The notes: generated by a model from the letters alone, not told the origin. DNA of 64,000 nucleotides from Actinoallomurus purpureus (GCF_024055795.1 NZ_JAMXMY010000014.1:186001-250000); one strand, 5' to 3'. Positions 48,689 to 58,071 are shown, numbered from the stretch's first letter. Numbers and translations: made by a program.

Positions 48689-48703
48689 TACCCCCTGGGG
48701 GTA
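48689..48703. promoter_or_regulatory. CsoR-type operator
   Basis: TACCCCCTGGGGGTA is a perfect 15-bp dyad matching the CsoR/RicR box (TACCCC-n-GGGGTA). It lies 14 nt before the csoR-like start codon. Confidence 0.85.
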
Positions 48704-48897
48704 AACACCAAGTGATCGTTTGAGACGCCCGCGCCGGGCACCAGAGGCGCGTACGGCCCATGAACCCGATGCAGTCGCTCGACAGACCGGCCGCGCGAGG
48801 GGCGTTGCGGTGAAGTAACAGGGGGGCGAGGGTTCGCTTTCCCGCTGGTTAGCCGTACCATCCTCTGCGGACTGTTCCCGCACTTCAGGAGAAGGAC

Positions 48898-49515
48898 GTG
48901 CGATTCCGACTCACCCCGCGTGAGGACAGCTACTACGACATGTTCGCGGATTCCGCGAACAACTTGGTCACTGGTGCCAGGCTGCTCGTGGAGCTGATCA
49001 GCGACGGGGCCGACCGTGAGGCGATCGCGGAGAAGATGCGCGCCTGCGAGCATGCGGGTGACGAGTTCACTCACGCGATCATGCGCAGACTCAACGAGAG
49101 CTTCATCACGCCCTTCGACCGGGAGGACATCTACCGCCTCGCCTCGACGCTCGACGATGTCATGGACTTCATGGAGGCGGCGGCCGACCTCGTCCTGCTG
49201 TACAAGATCGAGGAGCTGCCCCATGACGTCGTCGCCCAGGTAGAGGTGCTCGAGCGGGCTGCCGAGCTGACCGCCGAGGCCATGCCCCGCCTGCGCGGGC
49301 TGCGCGATCTCAGCGAGTACTGGATCGAGATCAACCGGCTCGAGAACCAGGCCGACCAGACCTACCGGCGGCTCCTAGCCGAGCTGTTCAGCGGCGACTA
49401 CGACGCGCTGACCGTCTTGAAGCTCAAGGAGGTCATCGACCAGCTCGAGGCCGCCGCGGACGCTTTCGAGCACGTCGCCAACACGGTCGAGACGATCGCG
49501 GTCAAGGAATCGTGA
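48898..49515 (+). CDS. DUF47/PhoU-like Pit accessory protein
   Basis: The GTG at 48898 with AGGAGAAGGAC upstream gives 205 aa. An all-helical PhoU-like fold: YYDMFADSANNLVTGARLLV, EHAGDEFTHAIMRRLNESFI, and TPFDREDIYRLASTLDDVMD. The Glu/Asp/His motifs are those that bind metal in the PhoU family. It precedes the Pit phosphate transporter by about 80 nt, the standard arrangement, and probably tunes its activity. It is cytoplasmic. Confidence 0.92.
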   Translation: MRFRLTPREDSYYDMFADSANNLVTGARLLVELISDGADREAIAEKMRACEHAGDEFTHAIMRRLNESFITPFDREDIYRLASTLDDVMDFMEAAADLVLLYKIEELPHDVVAQVEVLERAAELTAEAMPRLRGLRDLSEYWIEINRLENQADQTYRRLLAELFSGDYDALTVLKLKEVIDQLEAAADAFEHVANTVETIAVKES

Positions 49516-49594
49516 TCCCGGTGTCGTCGAAGCGCATGGTCGCCATGCCCGCGAAGCGATGTCAGCGGTCCGCGACGAGGAAGGGAACGCCGGC

Positions 49595-50593
49595 GTGGAG
49601 TTGACGGCCCTCATCGTCGTCGTGGGCATCGCGCTGTTCTTCAACTACACCAACGGCTTCCACGACGCCGCGAACGCGATCGCCACATCCGTCTCCACCC
49701 GGGCGCTCACCCCCCGAGCGGCCCTGGCGATGGCGGCCGTGATGAACCTCGTCGGCGCCTTCCTCGGCACCGGGGTCGCCAAGACGGTCGGCAGCGGCAT
49801 CATCGATCCGCCGAAGGACCTGCACGGCCTGTCGATCGTCGCCGCCGCGCTGATCGGCGCGATCGTGTGGAACCTCATCACCTGGTACTTCGGCCTGCCC
49901 TCCTCGTCCACGCACGGACTGGTCGGCGGGCTGATCGGGGCGGCCCTCGCGGCGTCCGCCAGCGTGCTGTGGCACGGGGTGATCTACAAGGTCGTGCTGT
50001 GGATGGTGCTGTCGCCGCTGATCGGGCTGGTCCTCGGCTATCTGATCATGGTCGCGATGCTGTGGATCTTCCGCAACTCTCATCCCGGCAAGGTCGGGCG
50101 CCGGTTCCGCATCGCGCAGTCGCTGTCCGCGGCGGCCATGGCCCTCGGTCACGGCCTGCAGGACGCCCAGAAGACGATGGGCATCATCGTGCTCGCGATG
50201 GTCACGACGGGCTACCAGTCGGCCGGCGACTCGCACGTGCCGGTCTGGGTGATCCTCCTCTGCGCCGCGGTGCTGTCCCTGGGCACGTACGCCGGTGGCT
50301 GGCGCATCATGCGGACCCTCGGCCGCAAGGTCATCGAGCTGGATCCCCCGAAGGGCTTCGCCGCCGAGGCGACCGCGGCCAGCATCCTGTACGGCACCGC
50401 GTTCATCTGGCAGGCCCCGGTCTCCACCACTCACACGATCACCGCGGCCATTATGGGCGTCGGCTCGACCAAGCGGCTGTCGGCGGTCCGCTGGGGCGTC
50501 GCGGGCAACATCGTGTTCGCCTGGATCCTGACCATTCCGGCGGCGGGCATCGTCGCCGCGATCGCGTACTGGGTCATGCACCTGTTCGCCTGA
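49595..50593 (+). CDS. pit: Low-affinity inorganic phosphate transporter (PiT)
   Basis: The GTG at 49595 is chosen because the first membrane helix (LTALIVVVGIALFFNYTNGF) follows directly and AAGGGAAC lies upstream; an ATG at 49559 is the alternative. 332 aa, about ten membrane segments, and both PiT signatures: GFHDAANAIATSV in the first half and GHGLQDAQKTMGII in the second, plus STTHTITAAIMGVG. It imports phosphate (often as metal-phosphate) with protons. It is in an operon with the DUF47 gene and convergent with pstB. Confidence 0.93.
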   Translation: MELTALIVVVGIALFFNYTNGFHDAANAIATSVSTRALTPRAALAMAAVMNLVGAFLGTGVAKTVGSGIIDPPKDLHGLSIVAAALIGAIVWNLITWYFGLPSSSTHGLVGGLIGAALAASASVLWHGVIYKVVLWMVLSPLIGLVLGYLIMVAMLWIFRNSHPGKVGRRFRIAQSLSAAAMALGHGLQDAQKTMGIIVLAMVTTGYQSAGDSHVPVWVILLCAAVLSLGTYAGGWRIMRTLGRKVIELDPPKGFAAEATAASILYGTAFIWQAPVSTTHTITAAIMGVGSTKRLSAVRWGVAGNIVFAWILTIPAAGIVAAIAYWVMHLFA

Positions 50594-50612
50594 CCGGCCT
50601 CTGGAACCGGCC

Positions 50613-50666
50613 GACCGGCGGCACGACGGCCGCCGGTCGCAGGGGCGGGGCCCACCGGCCCCGCCC
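50613..50666. terminator. Double hairpin between pit and pstB
   Basis: GACCGGCGGC at 50613-50622 pairs with 50629-50638. GGGCGGGGCC at 50643-50652 pairs with 50657-50666. Two tandem stems between convergent genes. Confidence 0.75.
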
Positions 50667-50678
50667 GGCGTCGGCCCA

Positions 50679-51455
50679 TCAGCCGAATCGGCCGGTGATG
50701 TAATCCTCCGTGGCCTTCTCGCCCGGATTCGTGAAGATCTTGTTCGTCTCGTCGATCTCCACCATCCGTCCGGGCTTGCCCGGGCCGGCGAGGTTGAAGA
50801 AGGCCGTACGGTCGCTGACGCGGGCGGCCTGCTGCATGTTGTGCGTCACGATGACGATCGTGTACTGGTCCTTCAGGTTGGCGATGAGGTCCTCGATCGC
50901 CAGCGTGGAGATCGGGTCCAGCGCCGAGCACGGCTCGTCCATCAGCAGCACCTGCGGCTCGACCGCGATGGCACGGGCGATGCAGAGTCGCTGCTGCTGA
51001 CCGCCGGACAGACCTGCCCCCGGACGGCCCAGCCGGTCCTTGACCTCGTTCCACAGGTTCGCGCCGCGCAGGGACTTCTCCACGATCTCGTCGAGCTGCC
51101 CCTTGCGGCGAACGCCGTTCAGCTTCAGACCCGCGACGACGTTCTCGTAGATCGACATCGTGGGGAACGGGTTCGGCCGCTGGAAGACCATGCCGATGAC
51201 CCGCCGGACGGCGACGGGGTCGACGCCCGCCCCGTACAGGTCCACTTCGTCGAGGAGCACCTTGCCCTCGACCCGTGCGCTCGGGATCACCTCGTGCATC
51301 CGGTTGAGCGTCCGCAGGAACGTCGACTTGCCGCACCCGGAGGGGCCGATGAACGCGGTCACCGAGCGCGGTTCGATCGTCATCGAGATGTCCTCGATGG
51401 CCCGGGTCTTGCCGTAGTAGGCGTTGAGCCCGGAGACCTCGATCCGCTTGGCCAT
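50679..51455 (-). CDS. pstB: Phosphate ABC transporter ATP-binding protein
   Basis: 258 aa. Walker A in [20 protein letters not shown] (about residues 36-55), Q-loop [17 protein letters not shown], signature [19 protein letters not shown], Walker [14 protein letters not shown] and the H-loop [13 protein letters not shown] are all present. [12 protein letters not shown] and the C-terminal DYITGRFG are typical of PstB. It energises the high-affinity phosphate importer and is the last gene of pstSCAB, 13 nt after pstA. Confidence 0.95.
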   Translation of the reverse strand: MAKRIEVSGLNAYYGKTRAIEDISMTIEPRSVTAFIGPSGCGKSTFLRTLNRMHEVIPSARVEGKVLLDEVDLYGAGVDPVAVRRVIGMVFQRPNPFPTMSIYENVVAGLKLNGVRRKGQLDEIVEKSLRGANLWNEVKDRLGRPGAGLSGGQQQRLCIARAIAVEPQVLLMDEPCSALDPISTLAIEDLIANLKDQYTIVIVTHNMQQAARVSDRTAFFNLAGPGKPGRMVEIDETNKIFTNPGEKATEDYITGRFG

Positions 51456-51468
51456 GGGGGGAGTACTC

Positions 51469-52347
51469 CTATCGGGATACGGGCTTGCGCAGGCGGGCGA
51501 TGAGGCGCGCCGCCAGGTTGAGCAGCATGATGAAGAGGATCAGCGTGAGCGCGCCGGTCCACGCCCGGTCGATGGCGACCTGCTGGGGGAGCTGTGCCTG
51601 ATCCCAGATGAACAGCGGCAGCGACATCTGCGGGCCCTTGAACGGGTCGTTGTTGATCGCCGTTGTGACGAAGACCGTCACCAGCAGTGGCGCGGTCTCG
51701 CCCATGACGCGGGCGACGGCCAGCATGACGCCCGTGATGATTCCGGTGAACGCCGTCGGCAGCACGACGAAGCAGATCGTCCGCCAGCGCGGCACGCCGA
51801 GCGCGAACGACGCCTCGCGCAGGTCGTTCGGCACGAGCTTCAGCATCTCCTCGGCGGCCCGCACGACGGTCGGCATCATGAGGATCGACAGCGACATCGA
51901 ACCGGCGAAGCCCATGTACTCGAAGCCGAGCAGCTTCAGCCAGAAGGCGAAGATGAACAGGCCGGCCACGATCGAGGGCACACCGGTCATGACGTCGACG
52001 AAGAAGGTCACGACGCGGGCCAGCCTGCCGCCCCCGCCGTACTCGACGAGGTAGACGGCGGTGAGCACGCCGATGGGGATCGCGATGACGCTGGCCAGAC
52101 CGACCTGCTCGATCGTGCCGATGATCGCGTGGTACGCACCACCGCCGGCGTCGCGGCCGCCGATCGCGTTCATGGAGTGGGTGAAGAACTCCACGTCGAA
52201 CCGCTTGAGGCCGTTCTTCACGACCGTCCACAGCACGGTGACCAGCGGGATGAGGGCCAGCGCGAAGGCGACGCAGACCAGGACCAGGGCGACCTTGTCC
52301 TTGATCTTGCGGGCCGCGGACGGGCCGGAGAGGTCGATGGCGCTCAC
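51469..52347 (-). CDS. pstA: Phosphate ABC transporter permease
   Basis: The GTG at 52347 overlaps the pstC stop as GTGA. 292 aa with six membrane segments ([40 protein letters not shown]). The EAA loop region [20 protein letters not shown] contacts PstB. It forms the membrane channel with PstC. Confidence 0.94.
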   Translation of the reverse strand: MSAIDLSGPSAARKIKDKVALVLVCVAFALALIPLVTVLWTVVKNGLKRFDVEFFTHSMNAIGGRDAGGGAYHAIIGTIEQVGLASVIAIPIGVLTAVYLVEYGGGGRLARVVTFFVDVMTGVPSIVAGLFIFAFWLKLLGFEYMGFAGSMSLSILMMPTVVRAAEEMLKLVPNDLREASFALGVPRWRTICFVVLPTAFTGIITGVMLAVARVMGETAPLLVTVFVTTAINNDPFKGPQMSLPLFIWDQAQLPQQVAIDRAWTGALTLILFIMLLNLAARLIARLRKPVSR

Positions 52348-53321
52348 ACGAACTCCTTCCGTCGGGCGACGACCGCCCGGGCGGCCATGTTCACGAGAAG
52401 GGTGATCACGAAGAGCACCAGGCCGGAGGCGATCAGGGCGCTCTGGCCGTTCGGACCGGCCATACCGAACGTGTTGGCGATGTTGGCCGCGAAGGTGTTA
52501 CCACCCGGCTTGAGGATGTGCAGGCTGATCCCCGCCGCGGAGCCCAGCACCAGGGCCACCGCGATCGTCTCGCCGAGCGCGCGGCCGAGGCCGAGCATCG
52601 AGGCGCTGATCATGCCGGAGCGTCCGAACGGCAGCACCGCCATCCGGATGACCTCCCAGCGGGTCGCGCCGAGCGCGAGGGCGGCCTCCACGTTGGGCCG
52701 CGGCACCTGGAGGAAGATCTCGCGGGAGATCGACGAGATGATCGGCAGGATCATGATCGCCAGTACGATCCCGGCGGTCAGCAGGCACCTTCCGCCCACG
52801 GCGTCGCCCCCGAAGAGCGGGATCCAGCTCGCGTGGCCGTGCAGGAAGTCCGCGACGTGGTTCATCTTCGGCACGAAGAACTGCAGGCCCCAGAGGCCGT
52901 AGACGATGCTGGGCACCGCGGCGAGCAGGTCCACGACGTAGCCGAGCCCGTCGGCGAGCCGCCGCGGCGCGTAGAAGGCGATGAAGAGCGCGATGCCGAT
53001 CGCGATCGGCGTGGCGATTATCAACGCCAGCACCGACGACAGGACGGTGCCGAATGCCAGCTGGGCGATGCCGAACCGGGCCGGTGACGCGTCCGGGTTC
53101 CATTCCTGGGAGGTGATGAAGTTCGCCTTGTCGCTCTGCAACGCGGGCAGCGCCTTCACGATGAGGAACACCGCGATCGCCGCCATGATGGCGAGCAGCA
53201 CGATGCCGGAGCCCTTCGCCGAGAGCCCGAACAGCCGGTCGCCCAGCCGCCCCGTACTCATCTTGCGGGCTTTCCCGCCCAGAGCACCGGTCGCGCCCTG
53301 TTCGAGGGTCTCGCTGGTCAT
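52344..53321 (-). CDS. pstC: Phosphate ABC transporter permease
   Basis: The ATG at 53321, with GGGAGGCC upstream, gives 325 aa. A cytoplasmic N-terminus of about 45 residues precedes helix 1 (GIVLLAIMAAIAVFLIVKAL). Permease features include ATPIAIGIALFIAFYAPRRL, AAVPSIVYGLWGLQFFVPKM, and the EAA loop PRPNVEAALALGATRWEVIR. It lies between pstS and pstA in the operon. A hairpin at 53382-53416 separates it from pstS. Confidence 0.94.
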   Translation of the reverse strand: MTSETLEQGATGALGGKARKMSTGRLGDRLFGLSAKGSGIVLLAIMAAIAVFLIVKALPALQSDKANFITSQEWNPDASPARFGIAQLAFGTVLSSVLALIIATPIAIGIALFIAFYAPRRLADGLGYVVDLLAAVPSIVYGLWGLQFFVPKMNHVADFLHGHASWIPLFGGDAVGGRCLLTAGIVLAIMILPIISSISREIFLQVPRPNVEAALALGATRWEVIRMAVLPFGRSGMISASMLGLGRALGETIAVALVLGSAAGISLHILKPGGNTFAANIANTFGMAGPNGQSALIASGLVLFVITLLVNMAARAVVARRKEFV

Positions 53322-53381
53322 CCGGCCTCCCGTGCCCACGGACTCACCCTGTCGTCCATAGAGATCTCTTCACTGCATGCG

Positions 53382-53416
53382 GCCGAGCCGGTACGGATGA
53401 CCCGCACCGGCTCGGC
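53382..53416 (-). terminator. Intra-operon hairpin between pstS and pstC
   Basis: GCCGAGCCGGT at 53382-53392 pairs perfectly with ACCGGCTCGGC at 53406-53416. It lies right after the pstS stop codon. It probably attenuates or stabilises the transcript so that PstS is made in excess, as is common in binding-protein operons. Confidence 0.6.
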
Positions 53417-53427
53417 ACTCCTATCGG

Positions 53428-54528
53428 TCAGGACAGGCCCTTCACGGCGGCCTGGACCTTGGTCAGGATCGAGTCCGGCAGCGGGGCGTACCCGAGGCCG
53501 CTCAGCACCGACTGGCCCTGCTGGCTGGACGTGTAGGTCAGGTAGGACTTGACGAACTTCGCCTGCTGGTCGGGAAGGCCCTTCTCGCAGGCGACCTCGT
53601 AGGTCACCAGGACGATCGGGTAACCGTCCTTGGTCTTGTAGTCGACCTTGAGGGCGAGGTCGTTGCCGGTGCCCGCGACCGTGGCGCCCGCCGCGCCCTT
53701 GGAAGCGGTGTCGGAGGAGACCTCGACAAACTGGCCGGAGCCGTTGGCGACCTTCGCGGTCTGGAGCTTGCCGTTCGTGGCGTAGGACAGCTCCGCGTAC
53801 GAGATCGCGCCCTCGGTCTGCTTCACGACCGTCGAGACACCGTCGGACTTGGTCGCGCCCTGGCCGCCCGGAGCGGTCCACTTCTTGCCACCCGCGAACT
53901 TCCAGATGTCCGGCGCGGTCGCGGTGAGGAACTTGGTGAAGTTGTCCGTCGTGCCCGAGTCGTCGGCACGGTGCACCGTCTTGATCGCGGTGCTGGGCAG
54001 CTTCGCCTGCGGGTTGTCCTTCTTGATCGCCGCGTCGTCCCAGGTCTTGACCTTGCCGGCGAAGATGCCCGCCAGCGTGGTCGGCGACAGCTGCAGGCCG
54101 TCGACGCCCTTGAGGTTGTAGACGACCGCGATCGGGCCGACGACCATCGGCAGGTCGATGGCCTTGCCGGTCTTGCAGCGCGCGTCCGCCGGGCCGTGCT
54201 CCTCGGGCTTCAGGGCCGAGTCGGAGCCGGCGAAGGCCACCTGACCCTGCGTGAACGCCTGGATGCCGGCACCCGAGCCGTTGGCGTTGTAGTTGAGGTT
54301 CGCTCCGGCGCAGTTCTGCTGGTAGCCCTTGGTCCACTCGCTGATGGCATTCGCCTGGGCCGTGGAGCCGGCGGCGTTGACCGTGGTCTTCGCGCAGTCG
54401 CCGCTCGCGGCGGAGGCGCCGCTGCCGCTGCCGCCACCGCCGTTGTTATCCGTACCGCACGCGGTCAGCGCGAGCGCACCCGCAAGGGCCACGCCGCCAA
54501 TAGCGGCCAGCCGTGTGCTGTTGATCAC
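53428..54528 (-). CDS. pstS: Phosphate-binding lipoprotein
   Basis: The GTG at 54528 (GGAGAGACTTCGGTG) gives 366 aa. A lipoprotein signal with lipobox ALTACG (acylated Cys24) is followed by a Gly/Ser/Asn linker. Phosphate-binding loops are VNAAGSTAQANAISEWTKGY, AFAGSDSALKPEE, and HRADDSGTTDNFTKFL, the last with the Arg/Asp/Ser-Gly-Thr set that holds phosphate. It is anchored outside the membrane and delivers phosphate to PstCAB. It is first in the operon, and a PHO box lies 101-122 nt upstream of its start. Confidence 0.95.
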   Translation of the reverse strand: MINSTRLAAIGGVALAGALALTACGTDNNGGGGSGSGASAASGDCAKTTVNAAGSTAQANAISEWTKGYQQNCAGANLNYNANGSGAGIQAFTQGQVAFAGSDSALKPEEHGPADARCKTGKAIDLPMVVGPIAVVYNLKGVDGLQLSPTTLAGIFAGKVKTWDDAAIKKDNPQAKLPSTAIKTVHRADDSGTTDNFTKFLTATAPDIWKFAGGKKWTAPGGQGATKSDGVSTVVKQTEGAISYAELSYATNGKLQTAKVANGSGQFVEVSSDTASKGAAGATVAGTGNDLALKVDYKTKDGYPIVLVTYEVACEKGLPDQQAKFVKSYLTYTSSQQGQSVLSGLGYAPLPDSILTKVQAAVKGLS

Positions 54529-54628
54529 CGAAGTCTCTCCTCAGATTTAGTCGGGCGGGCCCCGACGCATGCGGTCGGAAGCACCGTCGAGCCAGACGCT
54601 AAGGAGGAGAGATGTCCAGTCACTCCGA

Positions 54629-54650
54629 TCCAGATGAACGGAGGATGAAC
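54629..54650 (-). promoter_or_regulatory. PHO box of the pst operon
   Basis: On the minus strand two adjoining 11-nt units read GTTCATCCTCC and GTTCATCTGGA, matching the PhoP direct-repeat consensus GTTCACCnnnn with exact 11-nt period. A weaker third unit, GTCACGATCAC, precedes them. This indicates PhoP-dependent induction of pstSCAB under phosphate limitation. Confidence 0.8.
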
Positions 54651-54897
54651 GTGATCGTGACTTATCGCGAAAGGAGCACTTCCTTGCGGCATCCGTATGG
54701 TTAACACGCCTGGATGCGGGGCCTGTCAGGGCCGGTGGCCGTCCGCAGCCGGGCACGTCCGGGCGGTCGCCCGTCCGCGGCCCGGTCGCCCGCGCCGGCA
54801 CCCGCGCGGTGTGCCAGGATCGGCGCACCCTCACCCCCGCCGACCGTCCGCCGGGGGGCCTGCCAGGAGGGTCGGCGCGCCGCCGCCTTCGGGCGGG

Positions 54898-55743
54898 TCA
54901 GCGTGCCGGGGCGCGGTACATCGCGTCGGTGGCGAAGTGCTCGAACCCGAGCCTCTCATAGAGGCCGGTCGCGGGCGTGTTCGACTCGTCGGCGTAGAGC
55001 ATGACCGTCGGCAGCCCCAGCGACTTGAGGTGGTGCAGGCCGGCCAGCGTCAGCGCCCTGCCCAGCCCGAGCCCCTGGGCGGACGGGTCGACGCCGATGA
55101 CGTACACCTCGCCGACGCCTCCCTCGTGAACCTTGGTCCAGTGGAAGCCGATCAGCTCGCCGTCCCGCTCCGCGAGGAAGAAACCCTCGGGTGAGAACCA
55201 CGGCTCGCGCTCCCGGCGTTCGAGATCCGCGCGGGTCCAGGCGCCCTGTTCCGGGTGGTCCGCGAAGGCACGGGCGTTGACCCGCACCCACGCGTCCTCG
55301 TCCGCGCCCACCTCGAAGGTGCGCAGCCGCACGCCGGCGGGCCAGGTCACCTCCGGGAGCGGAGCGTCGAGAGGGCGCCGCATCTTCCACAGCGCCCGGA
55401 AACGCTCGAAGCCGAGCGAACCGGCCAGTGCCACGGCGCCTGGCAGCTCGCCGTGCGCCCACACCCTCAGCGACCCGGTCCGCTCGAGCAGCGCGGTGGC
55501 CAGGGCCCGCCCGTGCCCCCGGCGCCGGAACCCGGGATGGACCACGAACTCGGCCGCGTCGCCGTCCAGGACACCGACCCCCACGAGTGCCGGTCCGTCG
55601 TGGGCGAGGACCGCTCCGCCGCCGTCCCGCAGCCGCAACAGCGCGCTCTCACCCAGAGGTCGTACGCCGTCGGCCGCGGCCGCCGCCTCCACGACCGCCA
55701 ACGCGCCCCTGACCTCGTCGTCCGTCAACCGTTCCCGCGTCAT
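54898..55743 (-). CDS. mshD: Mycothiol synthase
   Basis: The ATG at 55743 gives 281 aa. Two GNAT domains in tandem: the first (residues about 10-140, FVVHPGFRRRGHGRALATAL), the second (about 150-281, VYVIGVDPSAQGLGLGRALT then LYADESNTPATGLYERLGFE). It acetylates Cys-GlcN-Ins to form mycothiol, the main actinobacterial thiol. The position between pstS and glnR agrees with synteny that I recall from Streptomyces. A GTG a few codons upstream is an alternative start. Confidence 0.92.
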   Translation of the reverse strand: MTRERLTDDEVRGALAVVEAAAAADGVRPLGESALLRLRDGGGAVLAHDGPALVGVGVLDGDAAEFVVHPGFRRRGHGRALATALLERTGSLRVWAHGELPGAVALAGSLGFERFRALWKMRRPLDAPLPEVTWPAGVRLRTFEVGADEDAWVRVNARAFADHPEQGAWTRADLERREREPWFSPEGFFLAERDGELIGFHWTKVHEGGVGEVYVIGVDPSAQGLGLGRALTLAGLHHLKSLGLPTVMLYADESNTPATGLYERLGFEHFATDAMYRAPAR

Positions 55744-55873
55744 CACGTTCACGATCGGGAGCGTAGTCTCAGCCCCTTTGACCTTCGAAGTCAGGAGATC
55801 TGTTCGGAACCATTCCATCAGAGGGGAACGGTGCCATACGATCGGGCCCTCACCTGCGCGGAAGGCGGTCGTC

Positions 55874-56617
55874 GTGGGCGATCCCGGACTCCCGATCATG
55901 GCCGGTGCGCTCGCCGTGCCCGTCGGAGTGCTGCTCCTCGTTCTCGTGCTCGCGATGATGGGCCGCCGCTGGGTCCTGACGGGTCCGGACGAGACGTTCA
56001 TGGCGGAGTACGAGGCCCGGTACGCGGACGACGATTTCGAGGATTTCGAGCCCGCGCCTTACGGGGCCGCGCCCGCGATCCCGCGGCACGCCTCGTCGAC
56101 GGCGTACGACGCTTACGGATCCTCCGCTCCGGACGTGTACGCCGCTCCGCCCCGCGACCCCTACGGCACGCCCGTCCGGGAGCCCTACGCGTCGCCTCGG
56201 CCGTCTTCGCCGGGGGTCTCCGACTGGGAGCCCTACGTCCCGTCCCCACGACGGCCTCAGGAGGCGTCCTCCTGGCCGTCGTATGGAGCGCCCACCGAGG
56301 CGTACGAGGCGGCGCCCACCGACGCTTACGGAGCCCACGGAGCCGCGCCCGCCGACGCTTACGGAGCCGCTTCCACCGACGCTTACGGAGCGGCGCCCGG
56401 TGGCGCCTATGGGCCGACCGAGCGCGACCCGTACGGATCGGGAGGCCGGGACCTCTACGGATCGGCCGGGCGGCGCTCGTACGCCGCGTACGACGAGCAG
56501 GGGGACGCCGCTCCGGCGCGCGACCGGTCCGAGCCGCCGACGTACCGCGACGACCCGTGGTACCGCGCGCCCGAGGACCCGCAGGGCTTTCCCTACGGCC
56601 CGTACGACTCCCGCTGA
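55874..56617 (+). CDS. Membrane-anchored Tyr/Gly/Pro-rich repeat protein
   Basis: The GTG at 55874 (or ATG at 55898) gives 247 or 239 aa. One membrane helix (LAVPVGVLLLVLVLAMMGRR) is followed by an acidic stretch and a long disordered region with repeated (A/T)DAYGA units (APADAYGAASTDAYGAAPGG) and RDPYG units. The C-terminus (DPWYRAPEDPQGFPYGPYDS) is also Tyr/Pro-rich. With no positive flank after the helix, topology is uncertain. Function is unknown. Confidence 0.72.
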   Translation: MGDPGLPIMAGALAVPVGVLLLVLVLAMMGRRWVLTGPDETFMAEYEARYADDDFEDFEPAPYGAAPAIPRHASSTAYDAYGSSAPDVYAAPPRDPYGTPVREPYASPRPSSPGVSDWEPYVPSPRRPQEASSWPSYGAPTEAYEAAPTDAYGAHGAAPADAYGAASTDAYGAAPGGAYGPTERDPYGSGGRDLYGSAGRRSYAAYDEQGDAAPARDRSEPPTYRDDPWYRAPEDPQGFPYGPYDSR

Positions 56618-56824
56618 GCGGCACCGTCCAGGCCGGTACGAGGGCGCCTTCGCAGCCGCTGGACCACGGCCCGTCGGCCGCCGGACCCGGCTGGACGCAG
56701 CCGAGCTGACACCGCCGCCGGGGCTGGTCGGCGGTGGGCGGGTGCTCATGCCTCGTGGGGCTGGTGATCCGCGACGAACCGGCGGCGGATCATGTGTCCG
56801 GGCGGTGCCCCCGCCCGGGACCGG

Positions 56825-57532
56825 TCATTGATTGACCGGAACCTCCTCGTCCGTGGGGCGGTGGTCGGCGACGAACCGGTAGCCGACGTTTCGAACCGTT
56901 CCGATGAGTGATTCGTACTCCGCGCCGAGCTTGGCCCGCAGCCGACGAACGTGGACGTCCACGGTCCGCGTGCCACCGAAGTAGTCGTACCCCCAGACCT
57001 CCTGCAGCAGCTGGGCGCGCGTGAAGACCCGGCCGGGGTGCTGGGCGAGGTACTTGAGCAGCTCGAACTCCTTGAACGTCAGGTCGAGCACGCGTCCGCG
57101 CAGCCGTGCGGTGTAGGTCGCCTCGTCGATCGTGAGCTCGCCGCTGCGGATCTCGCCGGGAACGTCATCCGGCTCAGCGGCGGCCACTCTCCCGGCCGCC
57201 AGCCGGATCCGCGCCTCGACCTCGGCGGGACCGGCGGTCTGCAGGAAGACGTCGTCGAGCCCCCACTCCGGGGTGAGGGCGGCCAGGCCGCCCTCGGTGA
57301 CGATCGCGATCAGGGGAGCGTCCAGCCCGGTGGTGCGGAGGAGGCGGCAGAGGCTCTTGGCCTGGGCGAGGTCCCGGCGCGCGTCGACGAGCACCAGGTC
57401 GCAGGGGGGTGCGTCGATGAGGGCGGAGCCTTCCGCCGGAGCGACGCGAACGGAGTGCAGCAGCAGGCCCAGGGCGGGCAGGACTTCGTCGGAGGGTTCG
57501 AGCACGTTGGTCAGCAACAGCAGGCTACTCAT
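56825..57532 (-). CDS. glnR: GlnR, orphan OmpR-type regulator of nitrogen metabolism
   Basis: The ATG at 57532, with GGAGGCCGT upstream, gives 235 aa. The N-terminus [20 protein letters not shown] and [15 protein letters not shown] is diagnostic of actinobacterial GlnR. The receiver domain is atypical: Asp50 is present ([10 protein letters not shown]) but the conserved Lys is replaced ([16 protein letters not shown]), fitting a phosphorylation-independent dimer without a kinase partner. The winged helix [20 protein letters not shown] and [20 protein letters not shown] binds GlnR boxes. It controls glnA, amtB and other nitrogen genes. There is no kinase gene nearby. Confidence 0.93.
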   Translation of the reverse strand: MSSLLLLTNVLEPSDEVLPALGLLLHSVRVAPAEGSALIDAPPCDLVLVDARRDLAQAKSLCRLLRTTGLDAPLIAIVTEGGLAALTPEWGLDDVFLQTAGPAEVEARIRLAAGRVAAAEPDDVPGEIRSGELTIDEATYTARLRGRVLDLTFKEFELLKYLAQHPGRVFTRAQLLQEVWGYDYFGGTRTVDVHVRRLRAKLGAEYESLIGTVRNVGYRFVADHRPTDEEVPVNQ

Positions 57533-57669
57533 ACGGCCTCCTCGTCTGGCGGCCCCAAAAAGACGTTGAGGACCCGAGGGCGACGTTGCCCGGATCCCTA
57601 GTACGCGAGGATATCGGACAGAGGGCAAGAGCTCACTACCGGAGTGGTGTAGACCACGGGAGGGGGAAC

Positions 57670-57924
57670 ATGGCGAAGGGCCTGATCAGGTACTGGGCCG
57701 CCGCGCGCGCTGCGGCGGGGACCGCCGAGGAACCCTATGACGCTGAGACTCTGGCGGAGGCCCTGGCGGTCGCCTCGGCCGGTCGGGGAGCGGAGTTCGG
57801 GCGTGTCCTCGCCCGAAGCTCCTTCCTGGTGGAGGGAGCCCCGGTCGGCGGCAGGGACCACGCCACCGTCACGCTGCCCGACGGTGGCACGGTCGAGGTG
57901 CTGCCGCCGTTCGCCGGCGGATGA
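57670..57924 (+). CDS. MoaD/ThiS-family ubiquitin-like sulfur carrier
   Basis: The ATG at 57670 (GGGAGGGGGAAC) gives 84 aa. Beta-grasp small protein: [40 protein letters not shown], and it ends PPFAGG, with the Gly-Gly tail that is adenylated and thiocarboxylated. The sequence resembles the MoaD side (molybdopterin synthase small subunit) more than ThiS. No partner E1 or MoaE is adjacent. Divergent from glnR. Confidence 0.85.
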   Translation: MAKGLIRYWAAARAAAGTAEEPYDAETLAEALAVASAGRGAEFGRVLARSSFLVEGAPVGGRDHATVTLPDGGTVEVLPPFAGG

Positions 57925-57926
57925 GG

Positions 57927-58016
57927 CCGGTGACGCCGATCTCGTCGCCCCGTGTGATCCGGTGATCTCATCATCCCGTGTGATCCGGTGACGCCGATCT
58001 CATCATGCGGTGTGAT
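57927..58016. repeat. Three tandem 26-32-bp units
   Basis: Units at 57927-57958, 57959-57984 and 57985-58016 start CCGGTGA and end GTGTGAT. Units 1 and 3 share CCGGTGACGCCGATCTC; unit 2 lacks six bases. They lie between the ThiS-like gene and the DUF2993 gene. Confidence 0.75.
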
Positions 58017-58071
58017 CCGGCGGCGGCCGTGCCATCGATAGGGTGATCGCCTATCGCCCATCGGGGGAGAC

